The notes under the pieces were generated by a model. The model did not search any database, was not told where the DNA came from, and saw only the letters and a program-made list of their open reading frames with translations. This document shows positions 26,433 through 41,300 of a stretch of DNA of 64,000 nt, in pieces. Made by a program: the position numbers and the translations under genes. The first letter of the stretch is position 1. Each line of letters starts with the position of its first letter. Source of the DNA: Wuchereria bancrofti (Eukaryota > Nematoda > Chromadorea > Rhabditida > Onchocercidae); NCBI GenBank assembly GCA_005281725.1, contig SSBO01000012.1, positions 9,833,099-9,897,098 of the forward strand. The letters run 5' to 3'.

Positions 26433-28575
26433 ATGAATCGTAGTCCATGGAGAGACGAATTCGGTCCAATGATCAATACACTTCGCATTTTGGTGCGCAG
26501 CCAGTTAGGATACCAAATGCGGCATCTTGACTTCAAGTAAACTTTTTAAATCTAATTGGGAATGTCTGCATCCAATTTCACTTAGGCCAATCTTTATATG
26601 TATTGATATACTTTATTAACATTCACTTTATTTTGATGGATTTTTGCAACTGGATATGCAGTAGTTAATCGATCTGTTTATTACTTTTATTATTTTGTGA
26701 AATTAAACAATTATTTAAAGAGGTTCAAGGTGGACGCTCGACAAATTTTGCGATCTTTTTGGACGTGCTCAAACGGTTTCTGCAAGTGTTAGGGAACTCA
26801 CGGAACTTGCTACACGAGGCATATTTCCTGGTTGGTAGTAATTTGCTTGATGAAACAACTGTTTAAAACTTTATTTCCTTCTGTATTGGTCGTTTTATGA
26901 CAACGATGAAGAAGTTTCTAAACTGTAGTTACAGGTACAGCAGGTTACACGGTCCCGAACACAGGTCTTGATAATTCGTCAAGTCTTACACAACAACTTT
27001 TTCATGAGGTAAATAATTTCATCCTTCAAAAATTTGTTTGAAAGTTAGTCTTAATTGATTGATTATAATATTGTTACATAGGATGCTGGCACTTCGAACA
27101 ATTCTGACAACAAATCCTGGAAGAACGGTGAAAGTGGATTAAGCAAAAAACAAGCTTCCGAAAGTTCTGTATTAGGGTTTAACGATATTTCAAAGTGAGT
27201 GTACATTAGTATAATATATAAATCACCCTAATTCAAACGTTTCCAACTACTGAGAATAATTACAAAAATTCGAAAATGTTTATTCTACAAAATTTCCCTG
27301 AAAACACCTAAGTTTTTTTCAGGAAGGATGCAAATATTGTTTCGTCAATGGTTTCTCCGAAATCAAACTATTATGAACCGCGTTTACCAAAGGTTTAACT
27401 TCCATATCATCAAGCTAAACAATTCATCTTACCGATCATACATAACTTAAAACGACATGTATGTTCAGGACTATCAGTTGAAAGCTTTGGAAGTGGAATC
27501 CTTAAATACAAAGAATCAGGAGCGCAAAGTACCAAGCTCTCGCATAGCAAGATTTGCTCAATTTGGCCAACTTGGAGTGGGTCTCATTATGGGTGCAGCT
27601 GCAGAAGTCAGTAGGCGGACACTGGGATTTAGTAAGGTAAATTTGTCGTCAGTTTGAAACTTCGATTTTATCCTTTGCTGAAATCAGGAATTTGGGCGAA
27701 GATTGTGTTTTTGAAATGAAATAATTTTAGCCTGCAAATCCATCGGCAAATACCAGTATTACTTCTGCTACCGGAAATCCATTCATGACGGAAGCGAATG
27801 CTGAAAAGATTGTACGCACTCTATGTAGAGTGCGTGGTGCTGCCTTAAAGTTGGGTCAAATGCTCAGTATACAGGGTTATTTCTCGTCTTTTTCGTCCAT
27901 TAAAATGTGCAGATTCATGAATCTGTCCATGTAGCTTAAGCTGTATCTGTAAATTATAAATAACTGTCATCGTTTAACTTGTGCAGATACCTTTACTTCT
28001 GTTTGATCAATATGAGTAATTCAAGTTCAGATTCGGAATTAATTTCGCCAACGTTACTCAAAATATTTGAACGTGTTCGACACAGTGCTGATTTCATGCC
28101 ATCATGGCAGGTTCACCGTCAGATGTGTGATTCGTTTGGTGAAAACTGGCGTGAGAAATTCAAAAGATTTGACGATATTCCGTTTGCGGCTGCATCCATC
28201 GGACAGGTTGTGGTTATCTTAGCATGAGTTTTAATTAGAATCAGTTCAGTTTATTTTTAAGTATTTTGTTCATATGTTTTCAATTCTTGAGAGGAGAAAC
28301 GAATAATCTTTTGTTCGGATGTTATAGGTTCACCGAGCTTGGTTACCTAGTGGAGAAAAGGTTGCGCTAAAAATTCAATATCCTGGAGTATCAGCAGGCA
28401 TTAACTCAGATATTGATAATTTAGTAACAATACTGAACTATGGAAACTTCTTTCCGAAGGGTCTTTATCTGGAAAATTTTGCAACGGTGAATTTATTTGA
28501 TTTGATTAATATGGAATGCGATATTTTCATCCAGGAGTAGTATCTGACTTGTGAATCTTTCGTAGTTACTAGTGA

Positions 28576-28606
<31 letters not shown>

Positions 28607-30560
28607 GTATGTATAATTTAGGTAGCAAGAAAAGAATTAAAACTGGAATGCGATTACAAACGTGAAGCACGTGCTATAAAAGAATTTCAACGTTTGTTAG
28701 CCGATGACAAACATTTTTATGTTCCCAAAGTTTGCAGTTAATGTTGCTTTTGGAATTTTTATTCATTGTTTTTCTTTTTTTTTTTTGATTTCTTTATTTT
28801 GGAAATATACTGCATGGTTTTGAATTGGGATGGAGGAAAATTTCCGTGAAAGGATGTGAGTTGGAGAGAAATGGTAATTTCGCCTGATAATTTCGCAGTT
28901 GAGCATTCTTATACAGACTCATTCTTTTGTTGATGTTTTCTCTGTTAGATTGTTTTATATGTCACTACAGGATATAGAAAAGAAATGTTCTTAAACTATT
29001 CTGTTCTTCATTATTAGATATCAGTCATTTATGCTAAATTTCTTTTCTTTAGTGATCATCGGATCGCTGAATCAATAATTTTAGGTGATTGATGATCTAA
29101 CTACAACACATGTGTTGACAACGGAGTACATGGAGGGTGTCCCTGTTGACAAATGTATGGATGAGCCGCAAGAAGTTCGTAATTACATTGCTTCTAAATT
29201 TGTCGAGCTCTGTCTTCGCGAAATTTTCGTTTGGAGGTTTATGCAGGTAGTCTTTGCTCATCTTCGTGATATTAAATAATTTGCAACAAATTGACTACAA
29301 TTTCAGATTATCGTGATAATAAGATATCTTTTTACGAAGCAATTTATGTTCCTAAGGACAGTCGTCTTGTTCGATTAAAAATTTTTAAACCTACAAATAA
29401 ATCTTAGGCCTTTATTGTGAACTATTTTATTTAAAAAGAAAGTGGTGAATTGAATTATACGACTATAGAAATTTGACTTGTCATTCTCAAGTTGTATTTC
29501 AGTGCATGATTTATGAATGACTCTTCGCATAAGCATGTGCATGTTAAATCCCTAAATATTTAATGGTATAAATTAAGTGCTTATAATTACTTTCAATTAT
29601 TCGGCATTTTCACAATTAAAACTTAGAAAATACAAGTTATTTATTAATTTCTTTTAGACCGATCCAAACTGGTCTAATTTCTATCTCGGCAAGCATCCAA
29701 CTGCTAATGGTCCAACATTAATTCTTCTGGATTTTGGAGCTTCACGTTCGTATCCCAGAAAATTTGTTGACCAATATATGAACATTATTCGTGCTGCTTA
29801 TGACAATGACAAGGATAAAGTAAGCGTTTTCTTAAAACATTGTGTATCTTCCAACCACTTTTGATTAATACATTTGAAATTGTTGTTCATGAACTGCTTC
29901 ATTTGCAGATGCTGGAATATTCGAGGAAAATTGGTTTCCTATCAGGATATGAATCAAAGGTAATTCTACAGTGCAAAATTTGTGTATTATTACATTACTG
30001 ATAAATCATTGTATTTCACTGAAATGGATATTCCAGAAATTTGTGTTTCACTTGTAAAATATTGCTCCAGATAATGGAGAATGCGCATTGTGAATCAATC
30101 GGTATTCTGGGTGAGACATTGGCATCTACAACTCCATATGATTTTTCGAAACAGGTTTAGACTTTGAAAGTTTTTTCGAAGTATAATCGTACATGTCTCA
30201 TTTTTAAAAGAAAATAATTATTCGGAATTTTAGAAAAATTAAAATTTATTGAAATTACACTATTTTTCCCAGTATATTTGGTTGCTAAACTCTCACTATA
30301 TGTCTTTAAAAATTTTTGAAAATGTAAAATTTCAGAATGTAACGAAAAGAATTCACGCATTAATTCCAGTGATGTTAAAACATCGCCTAATATCACCGCC
30401 TGATGAAATTTACTCATTACATCGAAAGCTTTCTGGATCATTTTTATTAGCATCCAAATTAAAAGCAGTTGTTGCCTGCGGTGCTTTATACGAACAGATT
30501 TATGAAGAGTACAGATTTGGTTATAGTGCCTGCGTGGAAGATGTTAACATTGATAAATGA
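26433..30560 (+). CDS. coq-8: COQ8/ADCK3-type atypical kinase (UbiB family)
   Basis: Fifteen exons: 26433-26536, 26721-26830, 26935-27008, 27082-27194, 27323-27392, 27469-27636, 27731-27875, 28031-28206, 28328-28486, 28622-28729, 29085-29246, 29658-29819, 29909-29959, 30071-30154, 30336-30560; 1911 nt, 636 aa, all phases consistent. The Arg-containing N-terminus fits a mitochondrial presequence. A membrane segment ([16 protein letters not shown]) precedes the family's KxGQ motif (AALKLGQML). The Ala-rich nucleotide loop (FAAASIGQV), the ATP-site Lys (VALKIQYPG), the ExD region (LECDYKRE), the catalytic Asp/Asn in TDPNWSNF and the DFG motif (LLDFGASR) are all present. Family: inner-membrane ATPase/kinase-like protein supporting complex Q in ubiquinone synthesis. 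The exon at 28031 uses the second of two nearby acceptors: the first (27988) brings an in-frame stop. It is placed near COQ8A in length (human 647 aa). Confidence 0.95.
28579..28612. repeat. TA dinucleotide repeat in COQ8 intron
   Basis: A run of (TA)n followed by TGTATATGTATG inside the intron between exons 28328-28486 and 28622-28729. Directly visible. Confidence 0.9.
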
Positions 30561-30841
30561 TGCAGTTCAATATGTTACACATATTCCCGAAGAAATTTTT
30601 CCTTCCTTATTACGTACATTTTTCTGAAATTTTCGAGCAATTTAAAAGTTTTTGTTTTTTTTTTAAAGTTTTTTTATTTAATGTTATTGTTGAGAGCTAG
30701 AAAAAAGGGATCAAAAAGATAAAAGAACTATATTAATTATTATCTGATAAAGGGAGCGAAATATTTCAGTTTCATAGATTATGTGCTACTATCCATCAAG
30801 AATTCCTTCTATTCATGATATAAGAAAAAAATTTGCTCATC

Positions 30842-30847
30842 AATAAA
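30842..30847 (+). terminator. Candidate poly(A) signal of COQ8
   Basis: AATAAA about 280 bases after the COQ8 stop, the first canonical hexamer I see downstream. The cleavage site is not visible. Confidence 0.4.
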
Positions 30848-33800
30848 CTTGTGATTAACTGTTTGTATTACTTTTGTTGACAAAAAAAAGTCAAAATTCA
30901 AGATGATTTATGATGCTACTTCATTAATTAAAATTCTTAATAAGGTATCTCTCTTTTTCCTTATTCATTAGATTTGAGCGCAGACAATTTAATCGACTAA
31001 ACAGAATAGCAGAATTATTGTTAGATTAAGACTTTTTTTTTTTATATAGTCAATTTATTGAAGTACATTGAGGAGTTTTCTAAAATATTGTGGGAATTAA
31101 AAGAATTTTGCATGTCAAACAAAAGATGTGACATTACGTCATTTCGCCTAATTCTCAGCATTGATTAGTGGTCAAATTACTTGAAATATAGCTTCTCAAT
31201 CTTGCGAATTTAGTTGATAATAATGAGAAAACCAGTGCGAATTATAGAATGATTGACAATGATAAATTGTTTGGTCATTCATTTAAATTGTGCTCCGTTT
31301 AACAAATACAATTTTTCATTAATGGGAGTTTGGTGGTGTCCACTAAAATGCTTAAACAAAAGATTCGAATGCCAGTAATAATATTAATAATGATAGTGTT
31401 GAAATTCCTGTCGAAAAATAATTGTTGAATAAAAATAAAGTTAACTTCTCTTTTTTGGAAAATGGAAATGTAGAAAAAACAAAAAAGTGAAAATAAAAAA
31501 AAAAGAAAGGAAAAAGGAAAGAAAACAATGAATGAAAACATAAAAAAAATAAAGGAAGAATGAAAAATATAGACATTAGTAAAACAGGATTTTCGTTGAA
31601 ATTTTCGAAAAGAAAAAGGAAAAAAAGTACGATAAAGGTATTTGTAAGCTTGTAAGCAATAAAAGATATATTTCGTTATTGTGTAAGATGAAAATTGATA
31701 AGTGATATCGTTTTATTTGCCATTCTCATTTTTACCCATTTTAATTGTATTCACTCTTTTTATTTATAACATTACTTGTTCTTTTATAGTAAGATTTCAT
31801 ATTTTTGCTACTGTTGTGATCATTATTGTTATCAGTAATATTTTTATTGTTATAATGATAGTGATAATAATGACAATAATGGTATTAGTAATAATAATAC
31901 CAATAATAGTAAAGTATACAATAATGGTAATAATACCAATAATAGTAGTAATAATACCAATAATAAAATTAGTAATAATAGTACCAGAAAAATAGTAAAT
32001 AATAATAATTAATAGTAGTAATAATAATAATTATTATTAATCAAAAATATGGTTAATGGGAAGAAAAAATATGATAGGTTAAACCATTACCAATTTTTCT
32101 TCCTATGAAATTTTTAAAAATTGATAATTGATAAAAAGATGATAGAACGAAAGAAAAACAACCAAAAAAAAACCAGCGGATAATAGATAACTGATAGGTT
32201 TTTGATATTTATTATCATTTTCTCTTTTTTTTTTTTGATTAATAACTCACTGCAAATAATTAACAATTTTTCGGATTATTTATTTGCAAATTGAAATGAA
32301 ATTTTGAAAATTGGATGAAATAATACTTTGCATTCATTTTTAGTCATTTACCTAAATTACTGTCTGTGCTATATTTCTATAGATGGTATTGGTACTTATT
32401 TTACTGTAATGAATTATGCAAAAAAAAACAAGAAAAAGAAAAAAAAATTATGAACGAACGTAAAATTTCAATAATTTATGGTCACTTCAAATTAACTATT
32501 CATTTCATTTCATTTCAAGCAATAATATTATTATGAACGTATATTATTGAAATTATAAAATTCTATATCAAAAATGAATTTGTAAGATTTGAAGAAAGAA
32601 AAAAACTAGAATGAAATAAAATGATACTTAATGCAATAACAGTAAAGTTACAATTTTATAAATTTTATCAAGATTTAGCATAAATAAAAAAATATTCGAA
32701 AGAAAAGTGTTGAAAAAAAATTTAAAAAAACGACCTTTTTTTGCATTTAACACGAATAAATTTTATATTTAATATTATCATCTGAATATAGTATTACATT
32801 AACTGTTGGTGAAAAATGAAATAAAATATTTAACAGAAAAAATGAAAGAAAAGGCGAGAAAAACAAATATCATCGATAATTAACATTGACATGATTTACT
32901 GAAGAAAAAGACAAAAAAAAAAAGAATTGTAACAGTTTGAAATTTGTTTTTTTTCCTTTTATTCTTTCTATTTTTGGTTTGCCCTTTGTTTTTTCCTTAA
33001 TTAAATTCCGGTAAATTTATTTTTAATATATTATAAATGTTGTTGTACTAAATAATTATTTGTATGGTATATTGCTTTGATAGATAAGTTTTATTTATTT
33101 TGCTATCGAAATTAATAAAATCAATATTTTTATAAATTTTAGAAGGATTTAGCACATATTATTTAAGCATGTGTTTTTTATTTTTTTAGGGGAAAATATT
33201 AAAATTTAATTTTTAAAATGTTATTTATTTATTTTAATAATATATTGATGTGTCAATTGATAGCATATAAATGATTCAAATTCATATATGATAAAATTTT
33301 AACTTTTGTAATTTTAAATATGAATAAATAAAATATTCTTTATTAAAAAGTTGCTGCAATAGATTTTTTTCAAGATATCCAACTTCAAATTTAAAAATTT
33401 TACACTCAGTTTTGAATAAACAATGTATATATTGCTAATGATATGATGAGAAAGAGAATTTAATTTTCGTTTTTTTCTTGCATACATCTAACAAATAATT
33501 AATTGACTAATTAATTGATAGATTGATTGATTAATTGGTTGATTGATTGAAATAGAGAACGAAAGAAAAAAAAATGAATTATAAGACTGCTAAGACAGAA
33601 AAACAAAAAACAAATTTATCCAAGAAATTTATCTCTAAAAAAATTTTTTTTGATCATAATTCATTTGTAATTTCATCAATTCTAACAATCAATAAAATCG
33701 TATAAGTTATTACTTTTTTTCCTGTGCTTTATCAAGGTCAAATTTTGTGAAATGGTGCTAACTCATCAAATTATGAGTTCAGGAACATACAAAAGAATTG

Positions 33801-35418
33801 AACAACTTCCTTTATTACAAATGTTATTTCAATTTTTTTTTCTTTTTTTTTGCGGATGTTATAAAAAAAGAAAAAGGTGTTCATTGTATGAAAAACGTTT
33901 TTAGAAAATAAATTATATTTGAAGGAGAGCAAATGAAACAAGTGTCCATCAAAGGTCATTTAGATAATGAGAATAAAAAAAGGAAAAAAAGAAGATAGAT
34001 GTGGACAATAAATTGCAGCAAAAAAAATTGAAAAGAGGAATGATTAGAGTGGAGAATTAGTTGTTATGGATGAAAAGATGAGACGATGAATGGTCGGATT
34101 GTTTGTTTATTTATTTACTGAATTGTTTGTTTGTTTACTAAATGGACAAGTAAAAAAAAAAATGTATAGTAATGATCATTCATTTGTCATATTATTTTTA
34201 ATAGTAAAACAAGTATATGTATATATTTATATTTCATGTACAAATATTCATGTATTCAAATATTTTTTTTTCAATTACAATTTTATCATAATCATTTCGA
34301 ATATTCGTTTCTAACCATATAAATAATTTGGATTTTTGATTATATATATATAATAAAAATTCCTGTTTTAATAAAATGATGTATTTATTAGCAAATCTTG
34401 TTCTTCCATTATTATCTTTTAAAAGAGAGAGAGAGAAGGAAAGAGAGAGAGGGAGAAAAAAAGGAACAAGGGAAGAAAATTACTTTATTGCTCGCTTTAA
34501 AATTAACCTATTCAATCATTTATTAGATATCTTTATCATATTAAGCAATTATCACTTATGATTATATTGATGTAGGAGAGGAAATATAATGGCAAAGAAA
34601 GAGGGAGAAGGAAAAAAAGAATGTTAATATGATAATGTGGTAAATATTTTTGATATTAATATGTTAATATCACTTTAACATTTACAATGCATTTTTTGAC
34701 CTCCAACAACTTTTGGCTTTCTTCTGTACTAATTAATTTATTTTTTTTTGATTTTCTTTGTTTAAATTTTAGCAAAAATTGATTATTTCAATAAATATTT
34801 ATTATTTATTCATTATCTTATAATATTTGTTATTTTTTACAAATTTTTTGCAAGTTTTTATCCATCAAATTTCGTCTGACTTATTTCTTACTTATTTACT
34901 TATTTTATATTAACTTAATTTCATTCATTTAAAATACTATTAGAAAGTTAGGAATTTAATAAATAAATTGATGTTCATAGTTTTCATCTTTCCCATTTTA
35001 GTTCTTTACATTCAAACAAAATTTCTTTTTTTTCATTCATTTTTGAAAAAATTCAACTGCATTTCTTCTCTTTTTCTTTTTCTCTTTCTTTATCGTTTTT
35101 GTCTTACTTTCATTTTTAAATAATAATTTAGTAAATTCAAATTTGATGCATAATAAAAACGACTTATAAAGAAACTGAAAAATGAATAGATCTTTCCTTT
35201 CAAAATTTGATTTTAATTTATTTCTTAATAAGTTTCATAAGTGGGAAAAGAAAAACGAATGGGAAAAATACTTTAATACTTTCTCAATTTTGTACCTATA
35301 ATTTTTTTTTACAATTTTATATCGTTTTTTATTTCATCAAAATAGCCAATTTATAGCTTTTTTTTCTTTTCATCTAAATGTTTAAAATTAATTTTTTAAA
35401 ACGAAAAAAAGTTCGTCT

Positions 35419-35729
35419 TTCTTTGATGAATTTTCATTTAATAAAGAATTAAAACATATTCATATATAATATGATATAATTTTGTGAAATATATATAATC
35501 TATTAAACCAATTATGGTAAATTTATCAAGATTCCATTTCAATTTCATTTTTTTTTTGTATCTTTTAANNNNNNNNNNNTTCTTTGATGAATTTTCATTT
35601 AATAAAGAATTAAAACATATTCATATATAATATGATATAATTTTGTGAAATATATATAATCTATTAAACCAATTATGGTAAATTTATCAAGATTCCATTT
35701 CAATTTCATTTTTTTTTTGTATCTTTTAA
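35419..35729 (+). repeat. Two identical 150-bp sequences flanking an N gap
   Basis: Bases 35419-35568 and 35580-35729 are the same 150-bp sequence, including the length of a T10 run. They are separated only by Ns at 35569-35579. The most likely cause is two contig ends that overlap but were not merged. A real tandem duplication is the alternative. Confidence 0.95.
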
Positions 35730-38377
35730 AAAGTAATAATTAACAGATTAAAAACTTTCAACTGGAATATTTAATTACCACTTTATAAAATTTGGAACAA
35801 ATGAATGCATCCTTTTCATTTTATTCATTCACAGGAAATTCACCTCATTTCTTCAATCAAATGTAAAATGGTGACAATATGATGTGATTTCCTAAAATTG
35901 TTTCCATTTCCTCTTTATTCAAAAAAAAAAAAAAAAATTGTGAACTATTCATTTTAATTACATTCTAATATCTATCTAATTAGCATAAGCATTATAAAAC
36001 TATTCAGTATCACTTAATTTATTAGAAAAAAATATACAACAAATTAGGCCACTGATAATTTTACATATTATACATAGCCATTGATAATTTTACAATAATA
36101 ATTTAATTTTACATATTTTACATAGTTACTTAGCCGTTAAAATGGTTTTTTTTCTCTTTCTCTTTCTCTCTCGTTTGCTCTCTTTTAACTTTCAAAAATT
36201 ATAAATGTTATTTTATTTTATTATTAATACATTTGATATTATAAACAATGATATGAAAAAAAAGTTTTACTTTCATAAAAATTTGCAAATATTTATTCAT
36301 ATTTTAATAAATTTTTCAAAATTAGTAATTTAATATGCATTTATGATAAAATGTACATTAAATAAATTTAATTTCAAATTTCTTGGAATAATAGTATACA
36401 TATTAAATTAAAATTTAATGATTATATCATTAAAAGTTGAGAAAAGAAAAGGAATGGAAAAGTAATGATAAAGAAAATTAATTTCAGCAATTATACTTTA
36501 GAAGCAAATTTCTAAGAATTATGAAAAAATTCTAAAATCAAAGCAAAAAAAAAATGGAAATGATTTATTTATTAAAATGATTTCTATTCATACATTGATA
36601 ATCATTTAGATACCATATTTTTTAATTGATTACTAATATATGATACAAATATATTTTATGTTTACAATATTTAAAGACAAATTTAATAAAATGAATGATC
36701 TAATTTCATTATCAAACTCATTATTCTTTTTTTCTACATATTAATTTAGGAAAAATCTTTCAGTAATAAATTCATTAATAATGTGTAATAAATTTAATGT
36801 CAACTAAATTCATAATGATTTTAAAAAAGAAAAAAAAGGAACAGAAAAAGAAAAAATTATTGATTGATAAACTAAAAAGAAAAAGAAAAAAATGATTTAT
36901 TAAAATTATTATATGCAATAAGTTTTGTGTTTCTGTTTATTTGTTTTATTCTATCTTCATTGTTTTTTTCTGTTCTGTTTCTTTTCCATTTTTCTCATTT
37001 AAAAAATCTAAATTTTTATTTTATTTTTTTTTTTAAGTATCAACACTTTTTTTAAACAAATCAATCAACTAATAGATATCTGATTAAGACATTCAAGAAG
37101 ATAGAAGAATTCTATGATAGCCTAAGGGAATGAATTAAAATGTATATATAATGAAGCGAAAATGTTATATGAACGGAACAATACGTAACGCAATTTTACT
37201 TCCGCTTCAATCACGCTCATTTCTATGATTTTTCTGCTTTGATAAAAATTTTTCCTTTTTTTTTGAGCTTTCTATTTTTTTTTATTTCCCACTTTTTTCT
37301 TACCAATTTACATTATTTTTCTATTCATTAATACTAAATATTGTTGAAATTTTTTTCGATTTTTATAATAAATAAAGAACTTTTTCGTTTTTTTTTCTTT
37401 GCTGCTAATTAATTTAGTCTATTTTTCTTATTTGTTTACTATTTTATATGACTACATTTATTTTAATTTGTTTATTTTTCTTGTTTCTTTCTTTCTTTCG
37501 TTTTTTTTTTTTCATAAAATGAGTAATTTAAAAATTTTTTATATTTATTTACACTTAGTTATGCATTAATTTGATTTAAAGAAAAAGGGAGACGAAGAAA
37601 AAATAAATACTATTTCACTAGTTTTTACTATGTCATTCAGTCCTTATTTAACATTTTAACAATTTTGTATTAGTTTTTGTCAATTATGGATTTAAGTCTT
37701 TTGTTCAAAAGTTTGTTAAACTGGTTGATTGTAAAAATTATTGGTTAATTAATCTTCGAATTTTTCATCTAATAATATTTTCATGCTATTGTTATTGTTG
37801 CCACTATTGTTATTGATTATTATTATCATTAATATAATTATAATAATATTATTAACTAATATTACTATCATTATTTTATTATTATTTATCACTATTATTA
37901 ATTATTATTATAAGTAAATACTATTATTAATAACCACCTTTGTAAATTATTAACAGTAATTATAATAGTTTATTATTAACAATATTTAATAATAATTATA
38001 GTAGTTTGAATATTCAAATAAATGATGTATTACTAATTAAAAAATTTTTAAATTTTTATGTTAAAAAATTTTATGCAATAATATCACTGATTACCGCTAC
38101 AATAACTTCTACTTTTTTTGGGTTATTTTTTACTGTTCAAACGAAAGAAATCAACAGTGAAGTTATTTTATATTATTATTATTATGATTATCAAATCAAT
38201 ATATTGTCGTTATCAAAATTATCTATTCATTATCTTATATACAGTAAGACTATCCTCATCAAAGACAAAAAAATTAAATGTAACAATAAGAAACAAAAAA
38301 ATCAATTTTTATAAAAATATTTTGTAATTTTAATACATTCACAAATTTATAATTGCTTAAATTTATTTTAATCTTTC

Positions 38378-38379
38378 AG
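38378..38379 (+). promoter_or_regulatory. Splice acceptor upstream of peroxidase ATG
   Basis: ATCTTTCAG ends 14 bases before the ATG at 38394 after a T-rich stretch. It is a candidate spliced-leader acceptor that fixes the transcript 5' end at about 38380. Confidence 0.55.
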
Positions 38380-38393
38380 ACATATAAGCTAAA

Positions 38394-41300
38394 ATGATAC
38401 TATTATTTATTTTATTACATTTTTTATTGAATAATATGGTTGACGCAAGTGGCAATGATATTCATGCAAGGCAACGTCGTAGTAACATTCCGTGTGGTGT
38501 CAGTTTTACGCCATGTTCACGTGCAGCACTTGCATTTGGTCTTGTATCAAATACCGTTAGTAAGATTTTTTTTTTTGTTTTGACTGCTTTTTTTTTAAAA
38601 ATAATTTTCCAAAATTTTTTGAAATTAAATGAAGCAAAACCAATCTTTTCTACTTCTTTTTCTTTCTTTTTTTATTTTTTAATTAATAATTGAAAATATT
38701 ATGAAAAGTATAAGCAATAGTTCTACAAGATAAAAAAACAGGGAAGAAGGAAAGAATGAAAAAATTATTGGATAAAAAAATTTTTTTTTCACTTATTTTA
38801 CAATCATTTTATACGAGTAAACATTTCGTTAACAATTCTGAAAATTATTGAAATGACCATAACAAAATTTTTAAAGTTAATTAATTTTATATTTTAAGTA
38901 TTGCATAATTCCGATTACATTATTTCATTTACAATATGATATAATAGTATTTAACCAGTAATCAATGTTAATAATCCTAAGAAAAGAAAAACATTATATT
39001 GATATGAAAGTTTGGAACTTATTTACTTTTTTTTCTGATTCAAAAATTTTGCAATAGATAAAAAATTTTTTCCTACAAATTAATTACTTTTTGATCCAAT
39101 TTTTATAGTGAATTCAAATTAAAATTAAAATATGAAACTAGTTGATTTCAGAAATATCATTTTCTAATTGCAGATGAGGACGAAACACAAACTCAGCGAC
39201 ATTCAAACGAGGTTAGAGGACGTCGCACTGATATCAGCAAATTGATCAGTCATCAAACTATTATCACTGCGATACGAGAAGCAAAGGATGAAATTGATTT
39301 ACTTTTCAATCATACTGAAACAAACATTTTCAAAAATATAAATGGTATAAATTTAGAAAATAAACCAAAATTGTGACCTTTTATTTTTTTGGAATAAATT
39401 AAAATTTTAAAATGGGTTGCTAGTTTTTTAATTGAATACATCTTGTTTCAATTTTTTATAACTAGAATTTTGAAAATAGTTGCTAGTCTTTTTTTACTGA
39501 GATATCATTTCAACCAGAAATATTTCAATAAATTTAATTAATTGACTGAATCATTTGAATTATAAGTTTAGGGCAATTTTTTCACTTGCATTTTGCAATT
39601 TATTTTTTAAGTGAGCACCTTAATAGTATAATAATAGTAGTATTTGTAGTAGTAGTAGTAGTAATAATAATAATAATAATACAAAATGTTTGATTCAAGA
39701 GTTAATCATGCAATTTTTGAAATTTAAGTGAAAAAAAGAAGAAATAAAGATGAAGAAAAGTAAAAACATTCCTTTAAAAGAAAGGATAAGAAAATGAATA
39801 ATAATTGATGAATAAATTATTAATTAAATTTCTAACTTAAATATTTAAAAATATCTGTTAAGAAATTTGATGGCAATATATTTTTGCATTATCATACAGC
39901 ATACTATCAGTATCAAAGGTTTACCACTTTAACATTATACTTTGTACAAATTACTTAAATATTTAAATAGCATTTTAGATGTAATTAATAATCAAAAAAT
40001 TATTTCATTTCAAATTATAGCATTTGATGGCGAACCATCAGAGATAACATGGAATGGTATAAATAAAATTGATCATTATTCCAAGAAGCTTTCCTACTCA
40101 TCACAAATTTCCATTCTTGCAACTGAAAAATTACAAAAGTATAATTATTTTTATTAGTTAAATTTCAAACTTAGTATTAGTATTTTTTTGTCGCTTAGAA
40201 ATTCCTATTCTTAATTTAACATTTAAATTAATAAATTATGCCATATGATTAAGAAATAAAAATTGTTTCATTTAATAATATTAATGAATTACTTTATTAT
40301 TATTAATTAATTAACTAATTAATTTGATAACTTTTTTTAGTGCTGGTCTTACATCGGAGCTAATTCTTTATGATTTACCAATAATGAATCTTCATGATAC
40401 ACCAATCAATAATATCTGTCCGGTAAATTTGGTAACCGAATGTTCATCAACCAAATATCGGACATATTCCGGACACTGTAATAATGTTAATCATCCATTG
40501 TGGGGTGCATCATCCGAACCGATGCAACGTTTACTGAAGCCGTTTTATGCTAATAGTAAGTAAATTTCGAATATGAAATAAATTTATAATAGTAAATTAA
40601 TTTATAATTGTTTTCAAATTTCATTGGTATAATATTTTAGTAATTAAAAATTTTTACTTTATTTGATAGTTTAATGTCTTTTTTTTGTTGCATTATCATC
40701 TTATAATTTCTGTAATATTTTAAGCTAAAAAGAAAAAAATATTTTTTTTCCCATTTTTTCTGTTGACATTTTAAATCATCCAAAAAAGAAAATTATATAA
40801 GTAAATTCCAAAAAAAAATTATTAAAAATTTTTATTAATTTAGAAATCTCAAAACCACGAATATCAATTAGTGGTTCATTACTTCCAAGTGCACGAAAAA
40901 TATCACATAATCTTATCACTGAACCAACTGATCGACATACCTTATGTTCAATGATGATTGCACAATGGGCAATGTTTATCAATGAAGATATCAATCATCG
41001 TGGCATCACTACTCTTTATCAAGGTATAATTATTATTTTTTAATAATTCAAAGATAAAAAAAGGAAAACAAAAGAAATGAGAAATCTTAAAAATGAAAAA
41101 AATGCAAAAAAAACATTTTTGAAATAAGAAAACATTAAAAAAATTTTTTTTTAACAAATATATAATAGTAACAAAATAAGTAAGTAAAGTATAATCTCAC
41201 TTATTATTAAACATACATATCAAATTTTATTTTTATATAACTTGAACAATTCTCGTTTTCTGTTTCTTTTTTTGCATTTATATGTTATATAAATTGCGAT

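Larger units (their letters stand above)
30561..38379. other. Gene-poor intergenic region with an assembly gap
   Basis: About 7.8 kb with no supportable exon. It holds AAT/AGT triplet repeats (about 31800-32040), an imperfect ATTG/ATTA tract (about 33495-33550), a GA-rich stretch (about 34425-34460), many poly-A/T runs and a short N run flanked by a perfect 150-bp repeat (35419-35729). Open frames here encode Phe/Ile/Lys-rich peptides produced by the base composition. The right end should include the peroxidase promoter. Confidence 0.55.

Noticed and set aside
27979..28030. Upstream Met and acceptor (27988) for a COQ8 exon
   Set aside because: Joining there puts a stop in frame; the acceptor at 28030 keeps phase and gives the expected family sequence.
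31299..31576. Two overlapping Phe/Ser-rich frames on the minus strand
   Set aside because: Product of A-rich DNA (AAA/GAA runs reversed); no start context or homology.
31702..31995. 97-codon Ile/Val-rich frame that looks like a membrane protein
   Set aside because: Generated by AATAAT/ACCAATAAT repeats; composition is the repeat.
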